Numbered from the stretch's first letter, positions 1 through 11,610 are shown. The stretch is DNA of 64,000 bases from Typhlomys cinereus (GCA_023101885.1 JALPQD010000213.1:877001-941000); one strand, 5' to 3'. The notes: generated by a model from the sequence alone, not told the origin. Translations and numbers: made by a program.

Positions 1-279
1 TCCAGATTGATATGCAGACAACATCACCTCAAACTGTTATCATTCTGTCAACATGATAAGCCTCAAAATCCTGCTCTTGAACTATTTTGAAAGGTTGCAA
101 ACAGTATTGTTAACCATACTCACCAGACCATGGAAGGGACATTGGCACTAATTTTTCCTGGTCAACCACGATCTGTGGATGTCCACAAGCCCCTCCCTGT
201 CCACCTGTCCTCTTATGCGGTCCAACCTAACAGCCTTTCTTCTACTCTGCTTCTTTAAGAACAGCTCCTTTTGAATCCT

Positions 280-600
280 TTGTGAATGAGACAATGAAGT
301 ATGTCATTCTGCGGTTGGTTTATGTACTATAACATCTTTCAGACTACATCTATTATAGCAAATAACATGATTCCATCCTGTTCATGGCCAAAAATTACTC
401 CTTTGTAATTTTTGTTCTTATGTGACACCTTTTCTTTATTCATTCAGCAGTTGGTGGATATCTCAGTTTTCATTTTGGGCTTAGTCAATAATGCTGCAAT
501 GAACATACAGATTTCTCTTTGACATGCTGAGAGCCACATTTCTGCTATACATACATGAAAGTAGGATTGCTGGATTATACCGTAACTCTGTGTATAATTT
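280..600 (-). repeat. Old LINE-1 3' UTR fragment
   Basis: Read on the minus strand, this matches the 3' UTR layout of older mammalian L1 (L1M type). The + strand shows the antisense landmarks, for example a 'taatgctgcaatgaacat' motif near 488-505 and a 'ggattgctggattata' motif near 563-578. The element is cut at 600 by the LTR. Sequence resembling its continuation resumes near 1258. The family call comes from remembered consensus. Confidence 0.6.
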
Positions 601-1255
601 TGTTGCAGGGTCACTCTTCTGGGGTCTGTATGCATCCAGGTTCTTGTGTTTGGGAGCCAAAGACTGAAACCAGAACACATGTAGAGGGTTAAGGCAAAAT
701 TTATTAGAGGAGAGAAAGAACAGAACTCAAGGACTCTAGATATGGAGCACCATGAGGGGCAAGGGTGCCTCAGAGAACTCATGGACTCTAGGCATGGAAT
801 CCATGAAGGGCAAGGAGCTAGAAAAGAATTCATGGACTCCAGACTTGGAATGCCATGAGGATCAGGCACCAAAAGATGGCTGCCAGGATCAGATATATAG
901 GCAAGCATGGGGGGGAGAAGAGGGAAAAGATGGGGATGGCTTTTCTTCATTGGTTTGTACATATTGGGGTCCAACCTCCTGGTAGGGCTTATCTGTAATG
1001 GAGAACTGCTCTCCATATCCTTTCAAGAATAAGGGTTGGGGGAAATTGGCAGAGGTCGTGTTCCTTCAGGGTAATCCCAGCAGTGAGAAATGACCTTCCA
1101 AGACCTTCACAGACCATTGGCTGCTCTAGAACTGCCTAAGTTTTGAGAAGGAAATTGCTGTTTTCCCCGATGCCTTTAAGGAGCTATGCTCCCATTGGCA
1201 TTGCATTAGGCTCATGCTTCAATTTTCTTTCCATGTTTCTGATAAAGTTATAACC
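601..1255 (-). mobile_element. Probable solo LTR of an endogenous retrovirus
   Basis: On the minus strand this segment has LTR architecture. A TATA-like stretch lies at about 894-901. An AATAAA polyadenylation signal is the complement of 'tttatt' near 698-705. A short U5-like stretch ends next to 601, and on the + strand the element opens with TG. It interrupts an older L1 fragment, consistent with insertion. I could not identify a clean target duplication or the right boundary, and the ERV class is unknown. It has no coding capacity. Confidence 0.5.
726..875. repeat. 51-bp tandem repeat, about 2.9 copies, inside the LTR
   Basis: Three diverged copies start at 726, 778 and 829. Each opens with a 'ctcatggactct'-like motif and has a 'catgagggg/catgaaggg' motif about 25 bases later. 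Unit lengths are 52, 51 and about 47 bases. By the LTR reading above, the array lies between the TATA-like box and the polyadenylation signal. Confidence 0.8.
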
Positions 1256-1354
1256 AAGTAATTTTGGGGAACTAGGAATTTTATTCATACATATGCTTTA
1301 GTTATAGTTCATAGATATAATTCATAGTTCAGATATAATTCATATATATATAGT

Positions 1355-1560
1355 TCACGGTCCTGCTTTACAGGAGAGTTCATATCAACATTAGGTGCTG
1401 AGGCAATTGGCCACAACATATCCACAGGAATTACTTTCTCATTTGCCAGACTGTGAGTCCGCCAACGTATGCTGGAGCATTCAAGCTACTGAACCATTTC
1501 CCTCCATCTTATCTACCTGCCAAGGGAATGATTCCAGTCGTCATGGACAAGGTCTTCCCT
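1355..1560. repeat. Diverged interspersed repeat related to the copy at 7265-7690
   Basis: The segment around 'acaggagagttcatatcaa' and 'ggccacaacatatccacag' aligns by eye with the copy at 7340-7400. The family is uncertain: either the rodent hAT-Charlie-like URR1 group or a MaLR-type LTR. Confidence 0.4.
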
Positions 1561-1707
1561 ATCAAATAGATCATGTTCCACAGACCTTCTCAGATGTTGC
1601 CTTAAATAACAATTCTTTACAAATAAAAGCTTGGCCTTTAATTGTCAAGATGATACCTGTATCTAACTCGTGCAGCTTGCTTTTCCCCCATTATCTCCCA
1701 GCACCGC

Positions 1708-1790
1708 CCCCCCCTTCCTGCAGTGCTAGGCATCAGAGCCAGGATTCATCCAAGTGACGCGCCCCACCGCTGAACCACACCCCAGGTCCG
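1708..1790 (-). repeat. ID-like SINE fragment, antisense
   Basis: On the minus strand this reads as a tRNA-like head with a box A-like 'gtggttcagcggtgggg' followed by a diverged ID body. It is about 80 bases, close to ID length. Confidence 0.45.
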
Positions 1791-2242
1791 TTTTTGCCTT
1801 CTCCATAATCAGCATCTAACTGGGTTATATTTTCTTGAAGATGGTTAACATGGAATATTTGTCATATACTTAGCCATTCATATGGCTTTTGCCCACCTTT
1901 AATGAGGTCATTTTGTAATTACTCTGTTACCGAGTCCCTTGTAAGGTGATGAAGCAGCAGTAGAATCTTCAGGAAACCCATCTGTGAGAGCCGTGCTCCC
2001 TGGCTTTTAGAGTTACTTCTCAGGTTATGTCTGGATCTCTTCTCATGCAAAAGGTTTCAGATATTCACAGGGTTTTCCCATCTCCTGATTTCTCAGGAAG
2101 CATGTCTGCATGGCCTGTCCGAAGAGAAGACTCCCCTTCTCAGCCCACACAGTTCTGTGAAAACACATGGCTTTGGCTCACTTTGATGCTGTCCCCTTTT
2201 GAGAGTCATTGTCTTTGATGGTCTTCTGTGCTTTCTTTTCAG

Positions 2243-2345
2243 GGAAGAGCGATCCTTTCTGCCTGTTGGAGTTGGGCAATGACCGGCTGCAGACACACAC
2301 CATTTACAAAAACCTCAACCCAGAGTGGAACAAAGTTTTTACATT
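2243..2345 (+). CDS. Mctp2: MCTP2 exon: third C2 domain (C2C), calcium loop 1 region
   Basis: The exon is 103 bp, with AG at 2241-2242 and a GTAAGT donor at 2346. It begins with the last two bases of a Gly codon (intron phase 1) and then reads [19 protein letters not shown] followed by [14 protein letters not shown]. The final two bases (TT) are completed by C of the next exon to give Phe. Asp in the KSDPF motif is the usual loop-1 calcium ligand of C2 domains, and [10 protein letters not shown] is the common C2 beta-4 signature. MCTP proteins are endoplasmic-reticulum anchored with three C2 domains and two C-terminal membrane segments, and act in calcium-dependent membrane processes. MCTP2 rather than MCTP1 is chosen because [17 protein letters not shown] and the downstream exons fit the MCTP2 paralogue as I remember it. 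Confidence 0.95.
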
Positions 2346-3646
2346 GTAAGTGCTTCAGCCTTTGGGACCTTGGAGCAGCTTTAACTGAGAGAGCAATTAT
2401 CTCTGATTCGTGTGGGGCAGGTTGTGGCTCTCTGGTGGAACTTTTTGCCCAGCTTTATATGGGAAAAGTGAATTTTATTGTGTTTCTTTTTTTTTCTTCC
2501 AAAACCCTTTTATCCTTTTATTTTATACAGTGTAGTTTAATAATAGAAGAGACCATTTAGAACTGTAAGGGACTGTTACAGGAGACATTTGTAAAGTAGA
2601 TCTTTTAGTGACTAAATTAATCTGTGGTAAATGGAAGCTTCCAGATGCCCAGACAAATCTATTCCCAGGGAAAGCGAAATTGAAAAGAGGGTCCTACCTT
2701 AAATTCAAAGAATTTGCATGTTGTAGTATTTAAATGTCTGAGGACTTGTACTGTGTCAGAGTCTCTTGGAGAATTCAGGGTAACTTTGAACCCTTAAAGA
2801 CTCCCGAAGGCTCCATCTGCATTCCTGCTTATCAGACCCACTCTTATTTGTCTTTCAGACTTAAGCATTTAGGAGAAGGATATTAATTTGTTAGCTAGCC
2901 TTAGATTTCAAGGCATCCATGGAATTTGGGTGAGCTGAGAGTACATCATCTCCACAGAGCTTAGTCAAGAGAGCCTCCAGCAGGGCTTACACCGAAAGAG
3001 AGTTCTCAGGATCAAAGATAGAGGGATTGATGCTAGGCTAGTCGGCCACGACAAATGCAGGAGCTATGTCTCTCAGACCTGTTGCCAGTAGCCGTGGCTC
3101 CATTATTCGCCATCACTGGCGCCTAGTGTCCAATTCATAGAAAGAAAAGGTGTTTCTAAACATGCATAGGCACCTCTGGATTTTGTGTTTTAACAATAAA
3201 GATTCTCTGTTTAATTTGGCAAATAATGACTCACACAACATTTTTCTTTTTTAAAAAATGATTATTCATTTCAAGGAAGTATAGTTCTTACATTTCTCAT
3301 TTGAAAGTCACTTAGAAATCACTTTTTTCTCTCCCTACTTGTTCTGTCTCTATTTTGAAAATGTCTTCCTCTCATTTCTGCAACAATCCTACCCCAGACT
3401 GTGGCATGCATGGAGAATGCCACAGTAAGAAGGCTGACTTCTTTCCTCATGTCGATGTCTGAATCTTCTATGATGGAAGGCTTGGGAATACAGTCAGTTT
3501 GATTTAATTTTTGAAATTTAATTAAATGGTAGTGTTATCCTCTGAGGACCCACAGACTTAATTAGTGAAACAGTGTTTTCTGATCTTTGTGGAACAGATT
3601 TTGCTTGTGTGTTTTTGTGTGTAACACCTGATACTTCTCGTTTCAG
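2346..3646 (+). other. Mctp2: Mctp2 intron, 1.3 kb
   Basis: Phase 2 intron with a GTAAGT donor and a TTTCAG acceptor. I recognise no interspersed repeat in it. It is mostly AT-rich unique-looking sequence with no supported reading frame. Confidence 0.9.
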
Positions 3647-3749
3647 CCCTATTAAAGATGTCCATGATGTTTTGGAGGTGACAGTGTTTGATGAGGATGG
3701 AGATAAACCCCCAGATTTTCTTGGAAAAGTTGCCATTCCCTTACTATCT
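3647..3749 (+). CDS. Mctp2: MCTP2 exon: third C2 domain, calcium loop 3 region
   Basis: The exon is 103 bp, with acceptor TTTCAG at 3641-3646 and donor GTAAGT at 3750. The first C completes a Phe codon from the previous exon. The frame then reads [20 protein letters not shown] and continues through [14 protein letters not shown], ending on a full codon. [14 protein letters not shown] is C2 calcium loop 3. The Asp residues of DEDGD and the later Asp of PPDFLG are spaced as in calcium-binding C2 domains, so the C2C site looks intact. FLGKVAIPL is the typical strand after the loop. The exon starts in phase 2 and ends in phase 0, so its removal would shift the frame. Confidence 0.96.
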
Positions 3750-5105
3750 GTAAGTCCCTTTTACTAATCAACAATTTGTGAGTCCTTTTACAAATGATGA
3801 GTTTGATTTATCTAGAGTTGTTTTCTCTCTTGTCAGTCTTAAGGGGAAAAGAATTTTGCCCAGCTATAACAGGTGATCACTTCTTACTCATTATTATGAA
3901 GATGTGTGGTCTTTTCTGTATTGATCCAATATTTAAACAATCGACCCAGACATTTGACTTATGCATCAATATACTCCCTGTTTCCTTACAACTGAAGATG
4001 GCACTTTTCATTGGGTTTCAAGGAATCTTTGTCTTTGATTAACCTTTCACATATTAATGAAAATCCCTCTTTCATCTCTCTATCCTTCCTCGATACACAT
4101 TTCTTCAAAGTTTAGATGTTGGGAAGTGTACATTTGTTCTCAGCCCCTCTAAAGACCATCTTCTTCAAAGTTCCATTGGTCATGTTTACTCTCAGGCACA
4201 GAAAAATATTCTTTGTGGAAAAATCAAAGATGTCTCCTGGAGGGTAAGAGTGTTTTAGTCGAGTGAGGGCCATTAAGGAGGAAAAACAATGAGAAAATAC
4301 TCATACAGTGCAGCATAGAAAGCATGGAAGAGCATATAGGCACAAAGAGGAAAGGTAGGAGTTGAATTTACCTTTCAGTTGGACACTGGAGTGTAGGTCA
4401 CATGAGCTGTTTCAGAAGAGAGAATTTCAGTTTTTCATCCAACCATCAGTACAGTTACTTGTACAGTCATTGTTGCTTCATCAGGCAACTAACGAAGCCT
4501 TATTTCTTCCCCAAGACTTTTTTTTTCCAAACCTGTCTTTGCATTTTTGTGGATGAATCTCTCTATGATTTATATGTGAGATCTGTCTGGGTCAATGTTT
4601 ACAAAAAGGGGAGTGCTGTACCTCTTAATATCTCTTCGTCTACTTTTGATCGCTGGTTAATTCCTCCCCGAGTTCTCATATCCCTGCTGCTCCTCCAAGA
4701 GCCTGTGTGTAACATCTGCTCGTCGCTGCAGCAGACTCCTGCCAAATGCTATGCGCCCTCCGCACCAGGTTGCAAGGCTTGCGGAGGGAAGAGAGCAGCT
4801 TGGGATTTCCTCCTTTTTTTATTACAACTTTGTCAGTTATTCCTGGAAGAATACATGCTGCAGGAACATGGGGAACACTTTCAAGGAGGCCTGAAGATTA
4901 GTTGACAGAAACTCAGCCATCCTCACCATTCAGTGTTCACTACTCATTCTGACAGACACCCCCTTTACAGAAAAAAAGGCAGTGCATTTTATTGCTTGCT
5001 AGGTGAACACATTTGGCATGTTCTAAAACCCTCCCTCTGTTCTGTTCATTAAACATCTGTGTGTAATGCCAGTCACGGACCTACCTCTGTTGCTTTTGTT
5101 TCTCC

Positions 5106-5345
5106 TGTGTGTGTGTGTGTGTGTGGTATTCACAAAATGGGCATCATGTATCATTTATCGAGGCAGAGTCAAAGTCTTCAATGATCCCAGAACTTGCCAA
5201 TTCTGACTAGCCCAGCTAGCCAGCTTGCTCTGGGACAGGTGGCTGCTGCATCTGTCTGGCTTTGGATGGACACAGAGGATTCAAATTCCAGGCCTTGTAC
5301 TTGTGCATGAAGTGCTTTATCCATTGAGCGGTCTCCTCAGTTTCC
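5106..5345 (-). repeat. B4-like SINE, antisense, with (TG)n tail
   Basis: The tRNA-like head is at the right end (on the + strand 'ccattgagcggtctcctcag' near 5321-5340). The antisense 'attccaggccttgtacttgtgc' box B region precedes it, and a (TG)n tract at 5106-5125 forms the tail. The copy is diverged. Confidence 0.55.
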
Positions 5346-7264
5346 TACCTTAACATATTTATATACGCATGTGGTTATGTGTCCATTGAGTGCGCTTGTG
5401 TGCGTGCGTGCAGCTGTGCCAGAGAGAGCATTGGGTACCCTCATCCCTCACTATCTGCCCATTCCTCTGAGATAAGATGTCGTCTTCAACTTGGGGCTCA
5501 TGTCTCAGCTAGACTGTCAGCCAGCAAGTCCCAGGAATTCTTCTGTCTTTACCCCTCACTCAGAGTTGAGATGGTAGAGATTTTCAGGGGATTCCCAGCT
5601 TATCGTCTCATCCTGTTGATTGCAGAGCAAGTACTCTTAAACCCCAAGCCATCTGGAGAGTCACCTCTTCTTTTTTTCCTTCCATCTCTGCCTCTCTCCT
5701 TATCATACCTAAGACATGACCTATAGCTGAATCAGGACTGCACAATCCTGACACATGTAGACCCAGGACATTTTTTCTACCAAATAGTGTTTTCATAATG
5801 TCCACAAGATTTCCAACTCCACACAAGGCGAAAGTAGCACTTACTACCCTCTGTTGCTATGATAACCAGAGATGTCCCCAGACATTGCCACATATCTTTA
5901 AGGAAGGTAGAGGAGCAAGTTCATGACCCTAAACTGGTATATTGATTTCAATTTTGAAATATTCCTCCCTAAATAGAATGCTTTGATAGACTTAGGTCAG
6001 CACCTAGCTTAAACACAACTGACTTTCATGGTAAACTTTCCCATGATGGGGATAAATTACCCCAGGGTCAACATTTGAAAAATGCTGACTAAATGTCATT
6101 GTGGGACACCCACTGTTTTAGGTAACAGTGGTGACCCCAAGTAAACTCCATCCTCACTTGGAGCTTTTATTACGGCTGTATATTTCAAATAGGGTTGACA
6201 TATACAAACAAACGTGCAGTGTCCCATGGTGGTGCCAGGAATACAGGGGAAAAGAACACAGCCCTTCCCTGACAGCACAGTAAGACTCACAGAAAAGGTG
6301 ACATTGGAAGAAGAATATGGGAGCTTGTCAGAGAGACTTCCAGTAGGAACCTTCATGTTCTAAGGCTCTGATTCAGGATGCCATTTGCGAATTCCATTCA
6401 CTGCCCCCTGGCCAGTGTGCATGGGATGGACTGAACCAGGCAGAGAATAGAGGCATGCTGAATAAGACAGGATGAGGCAGGTCTCAGCCTTGTAGGATCC
6501 TGAAAGCCATGAGGGATAGGGAAGCACAGGGTTTGATAAATCAAAAAATATGTCAATTTTGTGTCATTTGTGTGTGTCTAAGACAAATGGCCTGTGGCAC
6601 ATCAAGAGTAAGCCCTATCTAGTAGGTTCTACCTTGGAGTGACAACCTGAGCCAGGTTTAGTTGTCTTGGGGGATTGTGGGAACCATAGTGTATGCATTG
6701 AGTAGGATGCTCCTATTGCCATTCTGATTCTGATTTGATTCCGAGTCCCGTCTAATTCCTTGATTGAGAATCAAGACAGTGACTATATCTGAGGACATGG
6801 TTATTCTTGACATGGTTAATCTTCCTGCAACAGACCCTCTGCAAATTAATTAATTCCCTAAATATTACATATATAGATATTACGATTTTCCATTGTTATA
6901 ATCCTCATTAAACTAGAAAATCACAAGCCAATAACTATTTCATTTGTATTTCATTCTTCAATGACACTAAGTTGGCTTTTAAAAGGTGCTTAAAGATCTT
7001 CCTGGGGAAATCTAAGCTGTTTTCTTTTCCTTGCATCTGTCCAGTGATATCTAACTGGCAAGCTCTGTGGTGTTACTATACATTGAACTGTTTGTTCTCT
7101 AGTACCTTGACATACTTCATTATCATGCCAGTTTATGAGTCAGGAAGCTTCTGTGAAGAAATAATTCTGTACTGTGGCTGGTAAGTTTCAGAAGGATTTC
7201 CGTCTTCATCCAAGCCTTTTTCAGGTGTATGTGTGTTTAACAGTTACTCTCCATGTTACTGATC

Positions 7265-7690
7265 AATTCACAACAGGGGAACAAAAGGTTTATTCTTGGC
7301 TTACAGTTGTCCCAGTATAGCTCTTAGTCCACTTTCACAGGAGAGTCCACACAAATACCAGAGTCAGAGAGAACTGGCCACACTATATCCACAGAAGTGC
7401 TGAAAGAAGGACAAACCTAACTGCCAGACAGCATGTCTGTGGGAATATGCCAAAGAATGCCAACTTGCTTAACCAGTTCATTGCATTTTATCAATCTGCC
7501 CAAGGACTAGTCACACTTACCATGGGTAGCAACTTGCACAACCAACTCCCTCAGTTTTATCTATCTGCCCAGGAACTAGTCACACCCATCCTGGGCAGGG
7601 CTTTTGTCATCAGTCAGACAATCTCCTTGCTTGCAGCTTAACACAACTACTATTTCTTCATGAATGTGCCCAGAGTCAAAGCCTTCAATT
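7265..7690. repeat. URR1/Charlie-like or MaLR-like interspersed repeat
   Basis: It starts with 'aacaaaaggtttattcttgg', a feature of the terminal region of this rodent repeat group. It contains a 'gggcagggcttttgtcatca' motif at about 7595-7614 that also occurs in the copy at 19945-19965. An internal 'gcccaaggactagtcacac/gcccaggaactagtcacac' pair near 7500 and 7569 points to a small internal duplication. Confidence 0.5.
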
Positions 7691-8654
7691 CCTAAGCTGA
7701 CACCAGTAGCTGTCTACCACACTGTGTTTGAGTGTGGATAGGTGCACATGTGTGTGCAGGTCTATATTATATGAGTGCACTTGAGTGCTCTCTTACAACT
7801 GTCAATTAACCTAAAGGTGATAACAGGAACTGTCCTTCAGCTTATTTTTATGAATTTAGATTTCTGTTTAAACCAATGTAAGTACTGAGCTTGCTCTGGG
7901 GATTCTCAGGCCTCACCTTCCAGAAGAACTTAGATTTTTCTGCTTGCGAGACAAAGGCTTTAACCATTTCAACATCTCCCCAGCCTCAGGAGTCTCCTTT
8001 GCACAACCATGCCCCATGCAGTGGGCCGCAGCAGGACAGCTATTCTTGGGAGACAACCTATGTGCTGTTCACAGAACCCAAAAGATTATGATAAATATCA
8101 CGGGGGAAGAGATAGGACTGCGGACACTGGGAGTAATCAATTTAAATTTGAGGGGACTTTGGGAAACAAGGGATTTGAACTGAGTCCCAAAGAGTAGCAT
8201 GCTGACAGTGACTGGCAGGTAAAGTGAGTGGTGCAGGTCCTTCTCAGCAGAGGGCAAAGCAGAGCCAGCGGTGGAGGAAAGAGATAATTTCTACCAACAA
8301 AGAGGAGCCTAGACACCTGGAGCTATTGAGTGTTAGGGAAAGGACAGGAGAAGGAACTCAAGGAGGGTCATCTGTTAGAGAGCCAGGAAGTATTCTGGCT
8401 TAGGAAGGGAGGTTCCAGTATTGTTGACTAGGAAGTAGATTTTGACTGTTGTGTGAAGCAACTCCTAGAATTATTTGTTCAATCTCACGGAATTAAGCAT
8501 CAAAAATTCATTCAAGAATCCATTTTCTTCTCATGATTTCTGGTAAATTTTTTGGTTCAGTATTTGAAACAATCAGAACAAGGCAGCCATGAGTACTTTG
8601 CTATTACCTACATATGATACAAATCTGTATTCAGTAATGCATTAATTTAACTTG

Positions 8655-8826
8655 GCAGGAAGATTGCAAGTTCAAGGCTACCTGTGTTATAGAGTAAGTT
8701 CAAGGTCAGCTAGCCTAATGAGATGCCACCTCAAATATGAAACAACAGGACTGTGAATATAGCTCAATGGTGAAACACTTGACTAGCATGGGTGGAAGTC
8801 CTAGTTTCTTTGCCCAATACTACAAA
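8655..8826 (+). repeat. B1-ID composite SINE (B1-dID-like)
   Basis: The left half has the B1 (7SL-derived) body 'aggaagattgcaagttcaaggc'. The right half has an ID-like tRNA head, 'atatagctcaatggtgaaacacttgactagcatg'-like, with box A and box B. The order matches the B1-ID dimers found in several rodent families. Confidence 0.6.
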
Positions 8827-9215
8827 AATGGCACAACTTTATGTTTGAAACAAAAATTATTTAATTTTCAGTGATCAACATATTGATAACTAAATGGCTG
8901 TACTTGGTGAGAACATATTTTCTTTATTCTAGCCATAAACTAAAATTCAAATCACCCTTTGGGAGATAGTGCAAAGTGCATTTTAAAGTCTAAAGTGGAG
9001 AATGTACTTTAACTTCTAATTTTCTTCCACATGTTAATATGCTAAGTGCATTTTAGCCTGTTGAGTAAAGAGCCTGTTATAAATTCACTAGATCTTTTCA
9101 AATTAGGGTGAACATGCTAACTGACTAGTTGGTCATTTAAAAATCCATATATTAAAATTACTATATTGGCGGTTGGTGAATTATCTAAGGCATACATACA
9201 TGTATGGATATCAGA

Positions 9216-9335
9216 AATAAAAGAACTAAGGAAGGGAGCCCTATTTTCATATACTTTATATCTCTTCAATTTAGGAATAAAAGAACTAAGGAAGGGAGCC
9301 CTATTTTCATATACGTTATATCTCTTCAATTTAGG
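9216..9335. repeat. 60-bp tandem duplication, two copies, one mismatch
   Basis: 9216-9275 and 9276-9335 are identical except at 9255 (T) versus 9315 (G). Each unit begins 'aataaaagaactaaggaagg' and ends 'cttcaatttagg'. The flanks are unrelated to the unit. Confidence 0.95.
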
Positions 9336-10217
9336 AAAAAATAGAGATTAAAGAATAGTGCTTCAACAGATATTCAGAACTATCGACCAATGCTCACAAT
9401 GTGATTTGTTCACAGTTTTGATGAAGACATCCTAGACTCCTAGTACTTGCAATATTTACTGGTTTTCTCATTTCTTTCTATTCTTCTAATCAGTAGCTTA
9501 GTAGATGCACTCAAAATCACCAGTAAGCACACTTCAGAGTTTTGAAATATTGGGTCACTAGACACTATCCCCTAATAATCAGATTTATTTAATATTCCTA
9601 TCTTCAAGTAGGTATTCCCAATTCTCTTGAAAAGTCAGTTAGATTCCTCTCCAGCTCAGTTCTCGTCCTTCCAACATGTAGCTAGTCTCATAAGTTAAGC
9701 TAAGGTGACAATAAGTTATTTTAATGATTAAGAATATGAAATAAGAAAGGCTTGCTTTTATTATTTTCTAATAACCAAACAAGCCTGCAAGCAAACAACA
9801 GAATCAGGCATCTCAGCTTGGCATGATCCTCTTCTTTCATAAGTCAGAACTGCATGTCCAAGTCACGCTGAAGAAGCCACAGTGTTTTGGGGCAGTGAAT
9901 GAGTAACTGCTTTATTAACAATGTCATATCATTATTTTTATGGCATAAATTTTCAAGTTAGTATTTGTGCAAGCTTTTCACTTGTGATAGTTTTGCTCAT
10001 GGCGATTGACTCACAGTCTTCAGTTTTTGTTTTTTGATTAAGACAGAATCAAATAAGGAATGCTAATATTTAACATTGCATTAAAACACTTAATGATTAT
10101 CTTAAAATGATAAGTAGTATATTGCCAAAGTTTGTTTTTGGGATATAGGTACATGTGAATGAACTTGGTGTGTTGGGGTCTAGGTTATGTGAAAAGGAAG
10201 GAGGGAGAGACAGAAAC

Positions 10218-10219
<2 letters not shown>

Positions 10220-10257
<38 letters not shown>
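10220..10257. repeat. (GA)n microsatellite
   Basis: An uninterrupted run of about 19 GA dinucleotides within a purine-rich stretch at 10195-10260. Confidence 0.95.
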
Positions 10258-10260
<3 letters not shown>

Positions 10261-10683
10261 GAAAGTATGACTTAGATCCCAACACATGGAAAAATCATCA
10301 CTTTTTTTTTTTTTTAAAAGCATTCATCTGTCCTCTCCTAGTACTCCCAGTCTAATATGTCCTTTGAGATGAAGGTGTTCCCTCCCTACCTTTGAAGAGA
10401 AAAATAGTTCTGGTACTAATCAAATGTATTAAGAATCAAAAATTAGAAAATGTATTATTCCCTGGTACTAGAAGAGTGAAACTATTGAGAACACAAATTT
10501 AATACATATGATTATATGAAGAAGACCCAATAGAGTAGGAAATTCATTGTGTAATTATGTAACCGATACATTAAAGGTTGGAAGTTCCCACAATTCATTA
10601 GATTTGGAAGGAACACTGACTAAAATTTTATAAACATTCCTAATTATATAAAACATTTAGCCTAGTAAGTTAATAATTGTACT

Positions 10684-11000
10684 AGTTACCTTTTCGTTAC
10701 TATGACAGAAATATCTGACATAAACAAATAAAGGCTGGGGCTACCATCTTGGATCACAGTTTATTGGTTTCTGTCTGTCCTCCTTTGGCCATGCAGTTGA
10801 AGACAATATGGAGCTTTATTACCTCACTGTGGACAGGAAGCTGAGGGTTGGGAGGCCACAGTGGCCCAAGGTGAGATGCTACCAGTGACTTTCCTACTAA
10901 TTTCTGTACTCTAAAATTTCCAGAACTTGCCAGATTAGTGCCGCTAGCTGAGGCCCAAGCCCCTGCCTCCTAGGCCTTTAGTGGAGACACTTCACAGCTG
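10684..11000 (-). repeat. MaLR/URR1-like repeat
   Basis: It opens with 'gttaccttttcgttactatgacag', the antisense terminal motif shared by rodent MaLR-type LTR and URR1 repeats, and continues with a 'cacagtttattggtttctg' segment. The copy is diverged, so the family is uncertain. A young B4-like SINE sits immediately to the right. Confidence 0.45.
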
Positions 11001-11019
11001 AGACTTAACAGTAACTGAG

Positions 11020-11309
11020 GGGCTGGAGAGGTGGCTCAGGGGTTAAGCTTGTGCTTTGCGGGCAGAAGGTCCTGAGTTCAGATCCCAGACCCCACGTATA
11101 GAAGCGGGGCAGAAGCGGGGGCGGCCTGCGTTTCTGGTCCTGGTAGGGCGGAGCCTGTGAATCCCGTGGCAGAGTAACAAGGAGGTGGTAGAGGCTTCCA
11201 TGTTGGTTCACGAATGCGCCCGTGGTTCTACACACACACACACACACACACACAAATACGTGTGTGCATGCGCACATGCACAAATAAAAAAAAAATAAAA
11301 AGTTTTTAA
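11020..11309 (+). mobile_element. B4-like SINE, young, with 19-bp target-site duplication
   Basis: The tRNA-like head 'ggctggagaggtggctcagg' starts at 11021 and is followed by a box B 'aggtcctgagttcagatcc' at about 11069. The body is about 150 bases and ends in (CA)n and an A-rich tail. The 19-base direct repeat agacttaacagtaactgag flanks it at 11001-11019 and 11310-11328 with no mismatch. The same family recurs at 53855-54146 (+), 26899-27331 (-), 37105-37390 (-) and 62883-63160 (+). Confidence 0.85.
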
Positions 11310-11459
11310 AGACTTAACAGTAACTGAGAAACACTTCCTTATAATGGTGCCCAGTGGCACCTAGAGCCACATGGACATCACAGAAACCCTGAAAGATTTC
11401 AGTTCTTCATTTTACTGTGAAGTTAACTATACAGCTGTCCCTTCTCTATAAAATTGCTC

Positions 11460-11591
11460 TATGAGGATGCTGGGGGGGACACTGGGGGATGGGAGGGGAG
11501 GGGGAGCAGGAATGTCAGGGCGAGGTGGTGGGAGGACAGAACCGGTATACCTATTAAGTTTGTATGAGTGGAAATAATAATAATAATAAAA
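11460..11591 (+). mobile_element. LINE-1 3' end, sense
   Basis: G-rich tract (11470-11540) followed by 'acctattaagtttgtatgag' and a (TAA)n/A-rich tail at about 11573-11591. This is the mirror image of the four minus-strand copies in the window. It is severely 5' truncated. Confidence 0.75.
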
Positions 11592-11610
11592 AAGATTGCC
11601 TGGGAAATTA
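11544..11610. repeat. Left copy of a long flanking duplication
   Basis: About 67 bases covering the last 48 bases of the sense L1 plus adjoining 'aagattgcctggg' flank. It recurs at 12221-12290 with several mismatches and a small indel, flanking the antisense L1. Confidence 0.7.

Larger units (their letters stand above)
1..2242 (+). other. Mctp2: Mctp2 intron, 3' part (5' end outside window)
   Basis: Noncoding sequence ending in a pyrimidine-rich tract and the AG acceptor at 2241-2242. It holds an old L1 fragment (about 280-600), a probable solo LTR (601-1255), a diverged interspersed repeat (about 1355-1560) and an antisense ID-like fragment (about 1708-1790). I recognise nothing in 1800-2242 except the acceptor region. 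The exon for the first half of C2C is not in the window. Confidence 0.85.

Noticed and set aside
444..1016. Minus-strand 190-codon frame
   Set aside because: It runs through the presumed LTR and its 51-bp tandem array. The translated repeats explain its length, and no retroviral domain is visible.
4402..4905. Plus-strand 167-codon frame in the 13.9-kb intron
   Set aside because: Low-complexity Phe/Ser/Leu content, no supporting exon structure and no recognisable domain. MCTP2 continuity does not require an exon here.
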